A stretch of DNA of 64,000 nt from an uncultured Rhodobiaceae bacterium (lineage in GTDB: Bacteria; Pseudomonadota; Alphaproteobacteria; RS24), in assembly GCA_937907245.1 (NCBI GenBank), contig CALCUM010000003.1, forward strand, positions 559,501 to 623,500, given 5' to 3'. The notes beneath the pieces were generated by a model. That model was not told the DNA's origin. It saw only the letters and a list, made by a program, of their open reading frames with translations, and did not search any database. The position numbers and the translations under genes are program-made. Of this stretch, positions 17,952-25,723 are shown one piece after another. Within the stretch, counting starts at the first letter, position 1. Each line of letters opens with the position of its first letter.

Positions 17952-20135
17952 TTATTGAGCGGCTTTATATTCCAAACGGCGCGCGTGCAGCAGCGGCTCC
18001 GTATAGCCACTTGGCTGCGAGCGACCTTCGAACACTAAATCGCAAGCCGCTGCATAAGCGATCGAGCTATCTAGTTTATCGGCCATTGGCGTGTAATCAG
18101 CATCGCCTGCGTTTTGTTCATCCACCACAGCTGCCATACGCGCCATAGTTTCCCGCACTTGCGCATCGGTGCAAATGCCGTGATGCAGCCAATTGGCAAT
18201 ATGCTGGCTGGAAATACGCAAAGTCGCGCGGTCTTCCATCAAGCCAACGTTATGAATGTCTGGCACTTTCGAGCAGCCCACGCCTTGGTCGATCCAACGC
18301 ACCACATAGCCCAAAATACCTTGCGCATTATTGTCGAGCTCTTGTTGCACATCTTCGGGTGACCATTGTGGATGCGTCTCTACGGGCATTGACAAAATCG
18401 TGTCCAGCGAAGCGCGCGGACGAGATTTCAATTCATTCTGCACCGCTTCCACATCTACCGAATGGTAATGCGTGGCGTGAAGCGTCGCCGCGGTTGGCGA
18501 AGGCGCCCAAGCGCAATCAGCACCGGCTTTGGGTTGGCCAATTTTTTGTTCCAACATAGCGGCCATCAAATCTGGCATGGCCCACATGCCTTTACCAATT
18601 TGCGCGCGCCCTTGCAGACCACAGGCCAAACCAATATCGACATTCCAATCTTCATAAGTCGTCAGCCAGCCAGATGTTTTCATATCGGCTTTGCGGATCA
18701 TTGGCCCCATTTCCATCGAGGTATGAATTTCATCGCCAGTGCGATCAAGAAAACCTGTGTTGATGAAAATCACCCGCGATTTTGCCGCGCGGATACATTC
18801 CTTCAGGTTCACCGTGGTGCGGCGTTCCTCATCCATAATGCCCATTTTCATCGTATTGGCCGGCAAGCCCAAAGCGGCTTCTACCGAGCCAAACAAAGCA
18901 TCGGTCAGAGCCACTTCTTCGGGGCCATGCATTTTCGGCTTCACGATGTAAACCGAACCATGCGGACTATTTTTCAAGCTCGCATCGGCTTTATTTAGGT
19001 CGTGTTTGGCCAAAAGACCCGTCATCACCGCATCCATAATGCCCTCTGGAATTTCATTTCCACGGTCATCTAGAATTGCAGGATTGGTCATAAGGTGACC
19101 AACATTGCGTACCAACATCAAAGACAGACCTGGCAAAGTAAGGGTCGAGCCGTCGGGCGCTGTGTAATCGCGATTTGGGTTGAGTGCGCGGGTCATGGTT
19201 TTGCCGCCTTTACTCATTTCCACTTTCAAATCGCGACGCAGCAAGCCAAGCAGATTGCGATAGGCTTCGGTTTTGTCTTCCGCATCTACGGCAGCCACCG
19301 AATCTTCGCAGTCCATAATGGTCGTAACGGCGCTTTCCATGAACACATCGGCGACATGGGCAGCATCGTCTTTGCCGATGTTATGGCTCGCATCGATCCA
19401 AATCTCGGCATGGAGGTCATTATTTTTCAGCAAAATCGCTTCTGGCGCATCTCCTGCCCCACGCGAGCCGACAAATTTCTCGGGGCTTTGCAAAGCCGCT
19501 TCGCCACCCGCATGGCTAGCCACCAAAGCGCCATCTACCACTTTATAGGCGGTGACATCGGCGTGCGAGACGCCTGCCAAAGGTGCCATGTCGTCGAGAA
19601 AAGCTTTGGCGCGACGAATAACTTCATTACCGCGCACGGGGTTATAGGCGCCCGCTGGCGACAAGTCGCCGCTTTGGTCGATGGCATCTGTGCCATAAAA
19701 CGCATCATATAAAGAGCCCCAACGTGCATTGGCGGCATTCACGGCAAAACGGGCATTTTTCACAGGTACCACAAGTTGTGGGCCAGCGATTTTAGCAATC
19801 TCATCGTCAACATTGGCTGTTTCAATACTGAAGTCCGGGCCTTCGGCTACCAGATAGCCAATTTCTTGCAAGAAGGCTTTATAGGCCGCCGCATCATGGT
19901 CTTGGCCTTTGCGAGCTTTGTGCCAATCATCAATTTGCGCTTGTAAATGCTCGCGTTTTTCCAACAGAGCCTTATTGGTGTCGCGGTGCTCGTTCAGCAC
20001 ATTGGCACAGGCCTGCCAAAACTCGGCGGACGATACATCGGTGCCGATAATAGCTTCGGTTTCAACGAAATCAGCCAATTGCTTGTCGACCTGAAGGCCA
20101 GAAAATTCAACGCGTGCAGTCATTTTGCTCTCCAA
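17952..20135 (-). CDS. glcB: Malate synthase G
   Basis: Condenses glyoxylate with acetyl-CoA to malate. The 727-residue length is typical of the G isoform. Visible are [32 protein letters not shown] (the catalytic glutamate/aspartate region), [22 protein letters not shown] and the glycine-rich [18 protein letters not shown]. The C-terminal segment has the [15 protein letters not shown] ending. No isocitrate lyase gene is nearby, so glycolate or glyoxylate use is as likely as the glyoxylate shunt. The last codons and the stop lie in a 12-bp tandem duplication, so a second AAQ-stop follows. The upstream region 20224-20267 carries two further 12-bp duplications. Confidence 0.97.
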   Translation of the reverse strand: MESKMTARVEFSGLQVDKQLADFVETEAIIGTDVSSAEFWQACANVLNEHRDTNKALLEKREHLQAQIDDWHKARKGQDHDAAAYKAFLQEIGYLVAEGPDFSIETANVDDEIAKIAGPQLVVPVKNARFAVNAANARWGSLYDAFYGTDAIDQSGDLSPAGAYNPVRGNEVIRRAKAFLDDMAPLAGVSHADVTAYKVVDGALVASHAGGEAALQSPEKFVGSRGAGDAPEAILLKNNDLHAEIWIDASHNIGKDDAAHVADVFMESAVTTIMDCEDSVAAVDAEDKTEAYRNLLGLLRRDLKVEMSKGGKTMTRALNPNRDYTAPDGSTLTLPGLSLMLVRNVGHLMTNPAILDDRGNEIPEGIMDAVMTGLLAKHDLNKADASLKNSPHGSVYIVKPKMHGPEEVALTDALFGSVEAALGLPANTMKMGIMDEERRTTVNLKECIRAAKSRVIFINTGFLDRTGDEIHTSMEMGPMIRKADMKTSGWLTTYEDWNVDIGLACGLQGRAQIGKGMWAMPDLMAAMLEQKIGQPKAGADCAWAPSPTAATLHATHYHSVDVEAVQNELKSRPRASLDTILSMPVETHPQWSPEDVQQELDNNAQGILGYVVRWIDQGVGCSKVPDIHNVGLMEDRATLRISSQHIANWLHHGICTDAQVRETMARMAAVVDEQNAGDADYTPMADKLDSSIAYAAACDLVFEGRSQPSGYTEPLLHARRLEYKAAQ

Positions 20136-20223
20136 AAAAATATCGCGCGACCCGATGGCGCGACGAATAATATTGACCGCAACCTATTCGTTTTTGGTCT
20201 CTTAAGCAATATGGGGAGGCAAT

Positions 20224-20267
20224 ATATAGTCGGGGATATAGTCGAGAGTATCCTCGAGGGTATCCTC
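20224..20267. repeat. Two adjacent 12-bp tandem duplications
   Basis: ATATAGTCG recurs at 20224 and 20236, and GTATCCTC at 20248 and 20260, both with a period of exactly 12 bp. They lie between glcB and the small membrane protein gene, in what would be the glcB leader or promoter. Confidence 0.75.
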
Positions 20268-20282
20268 TCTGTGCCTCAGCGC

Positions 20283-20579
20283 TTATTCCACTTCCGCCAG
20301 CTTGCTGGCATATTCTTTATCAAGGGTTTTTAACTGGCGCAGCGCCACCCCAATCCAGCCTAAATAGGCGGCCCCCACCCCAAGCATCAGCCACATATTG
20401 GTCGCCATCGTCATCGTAGATGTTAGGTAAGACTGGATGGCGAGAAACACAATCATCGACCAAGTGGCGGCAAAAATCCGCTGCTTAATGAGCCCCCGCT
20501 TCACCACATGGCTTAAGCGGGTCACCACGTCTAGGGTTTTGGTAACTTTGCATTCTTCTTCGGGTTGTTGTTTCGGCAT
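20283..20579 (-). CDS. Small two-helix membrane protein coupled to the glutamate synthase-like gene
   Basis: 98 residues: a charged N-terminus (MPKQQPEEECK), two hydrophobic segments (about 38-55 and 60-80) and a charged C-terminal tail. Its start shares one base with the stop of the upstream FMN-binding glutamate synthase-like gene, implying translational coupling and joint function at the membrane. I do not recognise the family. Nothing in the sequence points to a cofactor. Confidence 0.7.
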   Translation of the reverse strand: MPKQQPEEECKVTKTLDVVTRLSHVVKRGLIKQRIFAATWSMIVFLAIQSYLTSTMTMATNMWLMLGVGAAYLGWIGVALRQLKTLDKEYASKLAEVE

Positions 20580-22012
20580 TAGCTATCCTCCCCGATGCGA
20601 AACACCCGGTCGCGGCGCATAGAGCGCGCGCAATTAGCGCCCGTCGCATGGGCAATATAGCCAACCTGCTTTTTGGTATTGGTCAAATAATTAGCCACCC
20701 GATGCGATTTCACCTCTGGGTCGAGCCCGCGCTCGAGGCGTTTTTGATGCGTCGTAATGCCAGTCGGGCAGGTGTTCTTATCGCATTGTAGGGCTTGAAT
20801 ACAGCCGAGCGCGAACATCGGCCCGCGAGCCGAATTAACCGCCACCGCGCCTTCTGACAAAGCCCAAGCAATCTCGGCAGGGGTGACCAGTTTGCCCGAA
20901 GTGCAGACCAATATCGTATCGCGCAAGCCCGTCTCGTCTAGCTTCGCCATAAGCGCGGGCAGGCTCTCATCCAACGTCATGCCCACATGGTCCATCAAGG
21001 CAGCAGGCGCTGCCCCCGTGCCGCCATCGGCACCATCGAGGGTGATGAAACTTGGAAACACTTTATGGGCTTGGAAAGCCTCAAGCATGCCATCCAAATC
21101 TTTCGTGCGCCCCGGCACGAATTTAATGCCGACGGGTTTTTGCGTAGTTTCGCGCACCCGCTTAATCAGCGCCACCAACTCTTCGGCGTTACCGACGTCT
21201 TTGCGTCGATTGGGCGAGATACTGTCTTCACCTTGTGGAATGCCGCGTGTCTCGGCGATGGTTTGGGTCACTTTGGCAGCAGGCAAAATGCCGCCTTTGC
21301 CGGGTTTGGCGCCTTGCGACAATTTAATCTCGAACATCACAATCTGTGGGTCTTCGGCCAGCGCGGCCAATTTATCATAGTCGAGATCGCCGTGCTCATC
21401 GCGCACGCCATAATTGGCTGTGCCGATTTGAAACACCGTGTCGCCCCCACCCTTTTTATGATACGGCGAAAACCCGCCTTCCCCCGTATTGTGCCACGCG
21501 CCAGCGAGTTTGGCACCCGCCGACAGAGCTTGAATGGCGCTGCCCGACATAGAGCCATAGGACGTTCCAGACACATTGAAATAGCTTTGGGTGGTATAGG
21601 GTTTCGCCGTGTCAGGCCCGAAGGTGACTTTTTTGACGTGCAAAACATCTTCTTCAAGCGTGGGGTAAAAACTATTGGCAAAGCGAATGGAGCCTGCCGA
21701 GTGCAAAGGATAATTCGAGCCAAAGGCAATGACCCCGCCTCTGCTGTCGGCCATACTGTTTACGAAATCGCGCTGAAACCGATTGAACGGTAGCTCCTCG
21801 CGGTCGGCTGAGAAGAAATAGCTGCGAAAGAACACGCCCATTTCTTTCAAAATATAACGCATGTGCCCCAGCACGGGGTAATTGCGGTGAATGGCATTTT
21901 TTGTTTGCAAGCGATCGCGCCAATAAACCAGAACCAAAAAGGCCATGGCCGTGCCAATGACGGTAATGAAAAGGGCCGCCATAAGCAGCAAAGTATTGAT
22001 GACAAACTCCAT
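20579..22012 (-). CDS. Membrane-anchored FMN-binding glutamate synthase-like protein
   Basis: 477 residues resembling the central and FMN domains of the glutamate synthase large subunit (GltB), without the amidotransferase domain. An N-terminal membrane segment (about 5-30) is followed by the barrel: GSNYPLHSAGSIRFANS, GTSYGSMSGSAIQALSAGA, the glutamate synthase motifs SPNRRKDVGNAEELVALI and TLDGADGGTGAAPAALMDHVG, and the late CNTCP-like DKNTCPTGI region. Homologues are common in proteobacteria. Without the glutaminase domain it must use free ammonia or another substrate, so the true reaction is open. Coupled to the small membrane protein gene downstream. Confidence 0.85.
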   Translation of the reverse strand: MEFVINTLLLMAALFITVIGTAMAFLVLVYWRDRLQTKNAIHRNYPVLGHMRYILKEMGVFFRSYFFSADREELPFNRFQRDFVNSMADSRGGVIAFGSNYPLHSAGSIRFANSFYPTLEEDVLHVKKVTFGPDTAKPYTTQSYFNVSGTSYGSMSGSAIQALSAGAKLAGAWHNTGEGGFSPYHKKGGGDTVFQIGTANYGVRDEHGDLDYDKLAALAEDPQIVMFEIKLSQGAKPGKGGILPAAKVTQTIAETRGIPQGEDSISPNRRKDVGNAEELVALIKRVRETTQKPVGIKFVPGRTKDLDGMLEAFQAHKVFPSFITLDGADGGTGAAPAALMDHVGMTLDESLPALMAKLDETGLRDTILVCTSGKLVTPAEIAWALSEGAVAVNSARGPMFALGCIQALQCDKNTCPTGITTHQKRLERGLDPEVKSHRVANYLTNTKKQVGYIAHATGANCARSMRRDRVFRIGEDS

Positions 22013-22130
22013 CGGGTTTCTCCCTTGTTTTTGTTCCCCCCACTATAGGCGTCAAAACAAAAAGGGGGTAGGAGAAAACGATGAACCCAAAGCCGTTAAG
22101 GGTGGGTAAACCCGAGGGACCTCCGCGCGA

Positions 22131-23354
22131 CTAGTTTTGGCCCTCCACCAGCGTGCGTAAAAATTCTGCTGCTTCAAACTCATAATCCGTCGCCCCATCG
22201 GGGCTAGCGCCATAGCCACTGTTAGCCGACAACATAACCACCGTCATACGGTTTTTGGGCGAGACGTAGATGAACTGATTGTAAACGCCAACCGCGGCAA
22301 AATCATTGGTCTTGTCGCTGGGCACCCACCACTGATAGCCATAGCCCCAAGGATAATTGGAGAGCGGGTTGTCCTCACCGGGTAATAAATGTGGGCCATC
22401 GGGCGTTGTGGAGGCGCGTACCCACTCGTTTGGCACGAGTTGTTGGCCTTCGAATTTTCCACCATTGCGATAAAGCTCGCCCAATTTGGCATAGTCGCGC
22501 GCCGTTAAATTGAGGCCTGCAAAACCCATTTCCATACCTTCACTATCGGTCAGCCAATAGCCCGGGCTTTCAGCGCCCATGGGGTGATAAAGTTTCTCGA
22601 CCATATAATCTGTCACGCTTTTGCCCGTGGCTTGGCTCAGCAACATGGCGAGGGCCTGCGTATCAGTGGAATTATATTTATTGAAAATTCCCGGTTCTGT
22701 GTCTGGCTCCAGCGTAGCGGTAAACTCATTCATCGAGCCACCAAGAGCAAAAATCCGCCCAAAGCGATTGATGTCGCTTTCGGGGTCACTGTAATCTTCA
22801 TTCCAACTCGCGCCGGATGACATTTGCAAAACATCTTTAATGCGCACGCCGTCATAGGCCGAGTTACGAAGCTCCGGCACATAATCGGAAATCGGCTCTT
22901 CGATGGAGCCAATATGTCCCTCGTCTAGGGCGATGCCCAGCAGCGCCGAGATAAAACTTTTCGCCACCGACATAGACATCCACTGCACTTTCTCGCCGCC
23001 CGTCGCGCGATATTGCTCATGAATAATCTCGCCATCTTTCAACACCAAAAGCGCGGCAGTATCGATGAGACCCAGAAACTCTAGCGTGTTCCAGTTTTTA
23101 CCTTTGTAGATAAAACTCTCGGGCAGGCCTATTTGGCGCGCGGCTTTCGGGAACGGTTTGGCAAAAGGCGCGGGCGCCATTTCTGTAGATGGGAAAATTT
23201 TATACATCCGCGGGAAGTTCTTTAATTGCTCGGCACCGGTAAATAAAGTGCTTATCGTGCGAGCGCGGTCGATGCGATCGGCCATAAAAAACGCCGTCGC
23301 GCCAAGCACTAGCAATAAAGCAATAACAGTGCAGAGAATAATTTTACGGTTCAT
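22131..23354 (-). CDS. Serine beta-lactamase-like hydrolase (class C/esterase family)
   Basis: Exported or membrane-anchored hydrolase. I take the ATG at 23354 because GGGAG lies 7 nt before it; this gives 407 residues with an N-terminal hydrophobic segment (about 5-24). The penicillin-binding fold shows the SxxK motif S129-V-A-K132, the tyrosine motif Y227-N-S229, and GYGYQWWVP in place of KTG near the C-terminus. These family members are usually esterases or peptidases rather than true beta-lactamases, so I would not infer drug resistance. It stands alone next to tRNA-Ser. Confidence 0.85.
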   Translation of the reverse strand: MNRKIILCTVIALLLVLGATAFFMADRIDRARTISTLFTGAEQLKNFPRMYKIFPSTEMAPAPFAKPFPKAARQIGLPESFIYKGKNWNTLEFLGLIDTAALLVLKDGEIIHEQYRATGGEKVQWMSMSVAKSFISALLGIALDEGHIGSIEEPISDYVPELRNSAYDGVRIKDVLQMSSGASWNEDYSDPESDINRFGRIFALGGSMNEFTATLEPDTEPGIFNKYNSTDTQALAMLLSQATGKSVTDYMVEKLYHPMGAESPGYWLTDSEGMEMGFAGLNLTARDYAKLGELYRNGGKFEGQQLVPNEWVRASTTPDGPHLLPGEDNPLSNYPWGYGYQWWVPSDKTNDFAAVGVYNQFIYVSPKNRMTVVMLSANSGYGASPDGATDYEFEAAEFLRTLVEGQN

Positions 23355-23458
23355 GGTGCGCTCCCTGATTAGCGGGAAGCCTATCAAGGCGGAGGAAGCT
23401 TGGCAATCGGGTTGGCTACGGCCGACTTCGGGGCGATGCCATTACGCTGCAGCTAGGC

Positions 23459-23487
23459 GGGCCAAAGGCAGCGAAGCTGCCAAGCCC
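23459..23487. terminator. Nested hairpin after tRNA-Ser
   Basis: GGCAGC-GAA-GCTGCC is a perfect 6-bp stem with a 3-base loop, enclosed by GGGC (23459-23462) and GCCC (23484-23487). In the tRNA direction it begins about 9 nt after the CCA end but has no good T-tract; on the plus strand TTTT follows. Probably a transcript end or processing element. Confidence 0.5.
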
Positions 23488-23495
23488 TTTTAGCG

Positions 23496-23586
23496 TGGCG
23501 GACAGAGAGGGATTCGAACCCTCGAGACGCTATAAACGCCTACACGCTTTCCAAGCGTGCGCCTTCAGCCACTCGGCCACCTGTCC
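23496..23586 (-). tRNA. tRNA-Ser (anticodon GGA)
   Basis: A 91-nt class II tRNA with the long variable arm typical of serine. The 5' GGACAGG pairs with the 3' TCTGTCC (one G-T), followed by discriminator G and an encoded CCA. The anticodon loop CTTGGAAAG gives anticodon GGA, reading UCC/UCU. GGTTCGAATCC forms the T arm. The first 13 nt of this tRNA recur twice upstream in an 89-bp repeat. Confidence 0.96.
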
Positions 23587-23775
23587 TTCACCAACACATA
23601 CGATAACCCGTCTGCGCAAAGCGCGTTAAGGTTACCTTTCGGTAACCAAACGCTTCTAGCGTCGGCCACCTGTCCTTCACCAACACATACGATAACCCGT
23701 CTGCGCAAAGCGCGTTAAGGTTACCTTTCGGTAACCAAACGCTTCTAGCGTCGGCCACCTGTCCGTCACCAACAC
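23574..23775 (-). repeat. 89-bp tandem repeats containing tRNA-Ser 5'-end fragments
   Basis: The tRNA's first 13 nt (GGACAGGTGGCCG on the minus strand) recur at exact 89-bp spacing: within the tRNA (from 23574), at 23663 and at 23752. The two intervening 76-bp segments are identical by eye, each with a perfect hairpin GGTTACC-GAAA-GGTAACC. The third copy is truncated after about 24 bp and differs at one base. A promoter-like site sits just beyond it. In the minus direction, two non-functional tRNA starts therefore precede the real one. Confidence 0.9.
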
Positions 23776-23780
23776 CATGT

Positions 23781-23808
23781 GTCGTATTCGGATACTTATA
23801 ATTGTCAG
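23781..23808 (-). promoter_or_regulatory. Possible tRNA-Ser promoter
   Basis: On the minus strand, CTGACA (23803-23808), 16 bp, TACGAC (23781-23786). The core TGACAATTAT is the same as in the region upstream of tRNA-Leu. Transcription would begin near 23774, about 10 nt before the outermost tRNA-start fragment and about 188 nt before the real tRNA. Confidence 0.35.
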
Positions 23809-23828
23809 GCCGCGAGATGCAAGCGTGT

Positions 23829-25634
23829 TTAGTCGTCCATTTTCAACGCCGCAATAAAGGCGCCTTGTGGGATTTCTACGCGACCGAATTGGCGCATCTT
23901 CTTCTTGCCTTCTTTTTGCTTATCCAACAATTTGCGCTTCCGACTTACATCGCCACCATAACATTTGGCCGTCACATCTTTGCGCAAGGCAGCAATGGTT
24001 TCGCGGGCAATAATTTTACCGCCCAAAGCCGCTTGAATAGGAATTTTAAACAAATGACGCGGGATTAAATCCTTCAACCGCTCGCACATGGCCCGGCCTC
24101 GGCTCTCAGCACGTTCGCGGTGTACAATCGTCGATAGCGCATCCACCGGTTCAGCATTCACCAGAACCGACATTTTCACCAAATCGCCCGTGCGATAATC
24201 AGATATCTTATAATCAAAACTCGCATAGCCGCGAGTCACACTTTTCAATCGGTCATAGAAATCAAACACCACTTCATTGAGCGGCAATTCATATTCCAAC
24301 ATCGCGCGATTGCCCGCATAGCTCAAATTGATCTGGCTGCCGCGGCGGTCTTCGCACAGCTTTAACACTGCGCCCATATATTCGTCTGGCACCAAAATCG
24401 AAGCCCGAATCCACGGCTCATCAATATGGTCGATATAAATCACATCTGGCATATCAGCAGGGTTGTGCAACTCCTGCATCGAGCCATCATTCATGTGCAA
24501 TTGATAAACCACACTCGGCGCCGTGGTAATCAAATCAATGTCGAACTCGCGCTCAATGCGCTCACGAATAATCTCCAAATGCAGCAGGCCTAAAAAGCCG
24601 CACCGAAAACCAAAACCAAGAGCGGCGCTGGTTTCCATCTCAAAGTCAAAGCTCGCATCGTTCAACCGAAGGCGCGCCATAGCTTCGCGCAAATCTTCGA
24701 ATTGCGACGAATCGGTTGGGAAAAGGCCACAAAAAACAACAGGTTGCGATGGTTTAAAGCCATCTAACGCAATCTCGCAAGGGTTGCGCTCTTCCGTTAC
24801 TGTGTCGCCAACGCGCGTATCTGCCACTTGTTTAATCGCTGCGGTGAAATAACCTATCTCGCCCGGGCCCAATTCTTTCACCGTGTCGCGCTTAGGACGA
24901 AACACGCCAACTTGGTCAATCGGGTGACTGGCACCTGACGACATCATGCGGATTTTCATACCCTTTTTCATCGTGCCATCGATAACGCGCACCAGCACCA
25001 CAACGCCCAAATAAGCGTCATACCAACTATCCACCAACATGGCCTTCAGCGGCGCTTCAGGGTCGCCGGCGGGGGGCGGCAATTGGGTGACAATCGCTTC
25101 CAAAACATCCTCAATACCGAGGCCCGTCTTGGCCGATATATCCACGCTATGCTCGGTATCTAGGCCGATAACATCCTCGATTTGCTGCTTCACACGATCG
25201 GGTTCGGCCGCAGGCAAATCGACTTTATTCAGCACCGGCACAATTTCGTGATCAACCTCGATGGCTTGGTAAACATTGGCCAAGGTTTGGGCTTCCACGC
25301 CTTGGCTGGCATCGACTACCAAAAGCGAGCCTTCGCAGGCGGCCAGCGAGCGGTTTACCTCATAGGCAAAATCCACATGGCCTGGCGTGTCGATAAGATT
25401 GAGCTGATAAGTGTTGCCATCGGCGGCTGTATAATCAAGCCGCACGGTTTGCGCCTTAATGGTAATGCCGCGCTCGCGCTCAATATCCATATTGTCCAAA
25501 ACTTGATCGGACATCTCGCGCGCGCTTAAGCCGCCGGTCAACTGAATGAGGCGGTCGGCCAAAGTTGATTTGCCGTGGTCAATATGGGCAATAATCGAGA
25601 AATTGCGAATGTGGTTTTGCGTCTGTTTACTCAT
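23829..25634 (-). CDS. lepA: Elongation factor 4 (LepA)
   Basis: Ribosome-associated GTPase that can back-translocate the ribosome and aids translation under ionic stress. 601 residues: G1 AHIDHGKST (16-24), switch region [12 protein letters not shown]3 DTPGHVDF and G4 NKVDLP are all present. The EF-G-like domains III and V follow, along with the LepA-specific C-terminal domain ending [13 protein letters not shown]. Length and motifs are standard. It lies downstream of pheT with an 89-bp gap containing twin palindromes (25671-25709). Confidence 0.98.
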   Translation of the reverse strand: MSKQTQNHIRNFSIIAHIDHGKSTLADRLIQLTGGLSAREMSDQVLDNMDIERERGITIKAQTVRLDYTAADGNTYQLNLIDTPGHVDFAYEVNRSLAACEGSLLVVDASQGVEAQTLANVYQAIEVDHEIVPVLNKVDLPAAEPDRVKQQIEDVIGLDTEHSVDISAKTGLGIEDVLEAIVTQLPPPAGDPEAPLKAMLVDSWYDAYLGVVVLVRVIDGTMKKGMKIRMMSSGASHPIDQVGVFRPKRDTVKELGPGEIGYFTAAIKQVADTRVGDTVTEERNPCEIALDGFKPSQPVVFCGLFPTDSSQFEDLREAMARLRLNDASFDFEMETSAALGFGFRCGFLGLLHLEIIRERIEREFDIDLITTAPSVVYQLHMNDGSMQELHNPADMPDVIYIDHIDEPWIRASILVPDEYMGAVLKLCEDRRGSQINLSYAGNRAMLEYELPLNEVVFDFYDRLKSVTRGYASFDYKISDYRTGDLVKMSVLVNAEPVDALSTIVHRERAESRGRAMCERLKDLIPRHLFKIPIQAALGGKIIARETIAALRKDVTAKCYGGDVSRKRKLLDKQKEGKKKMRQFGRVEIPQGAFIAALKMDD

Positions 25635-25670
25635 GGCCGTGATATAGCACTGACTTGGCCTTGAGCCAAT

Positions 25671-25709
25671 GCGTCAAATGACGCCATAACAAGAGTGTCA
25701 AATGACGCT
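25671..25709. promoter_or_regulatory. Twin palindromes upstream of lepA
   Basis: GCGTCA-AA-TGACGC (25671-25684, perfect) and AGTGTCA-AA-TGACGCT (25694-25709, one mismatched pair) share the core GTCAAATGACGC, spaced 24 bp apart. They lie between the pheT stop and the lepA start. Either paired operator sites on one DNA face or short RNA hairpins. Confidence 0.4.
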
Positions 25710-25723
25710 ATTCAAACCAAGCC

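Noticed and set aside
18462-19712. Several plus-strand frames of 70-205 codons opposite glcB
   Set aside because: All are shadows of the malate synthase coding strand with no ribosome sites or recognisable motifs.
22131-23354. Antibiotic-resistance beta-lactamase
   Set aside because: The protein has SxxK and YxN motifs, but the third motif is not KTG-like and the family is dominated by esterases.
23574-23775. CRISPR-like array near tRNA-Ser
   Set aside because: The 'spacers' are identical to each other and the repeated unit is an 89-bp tandem duplication including a tRNA start; no cas genes.
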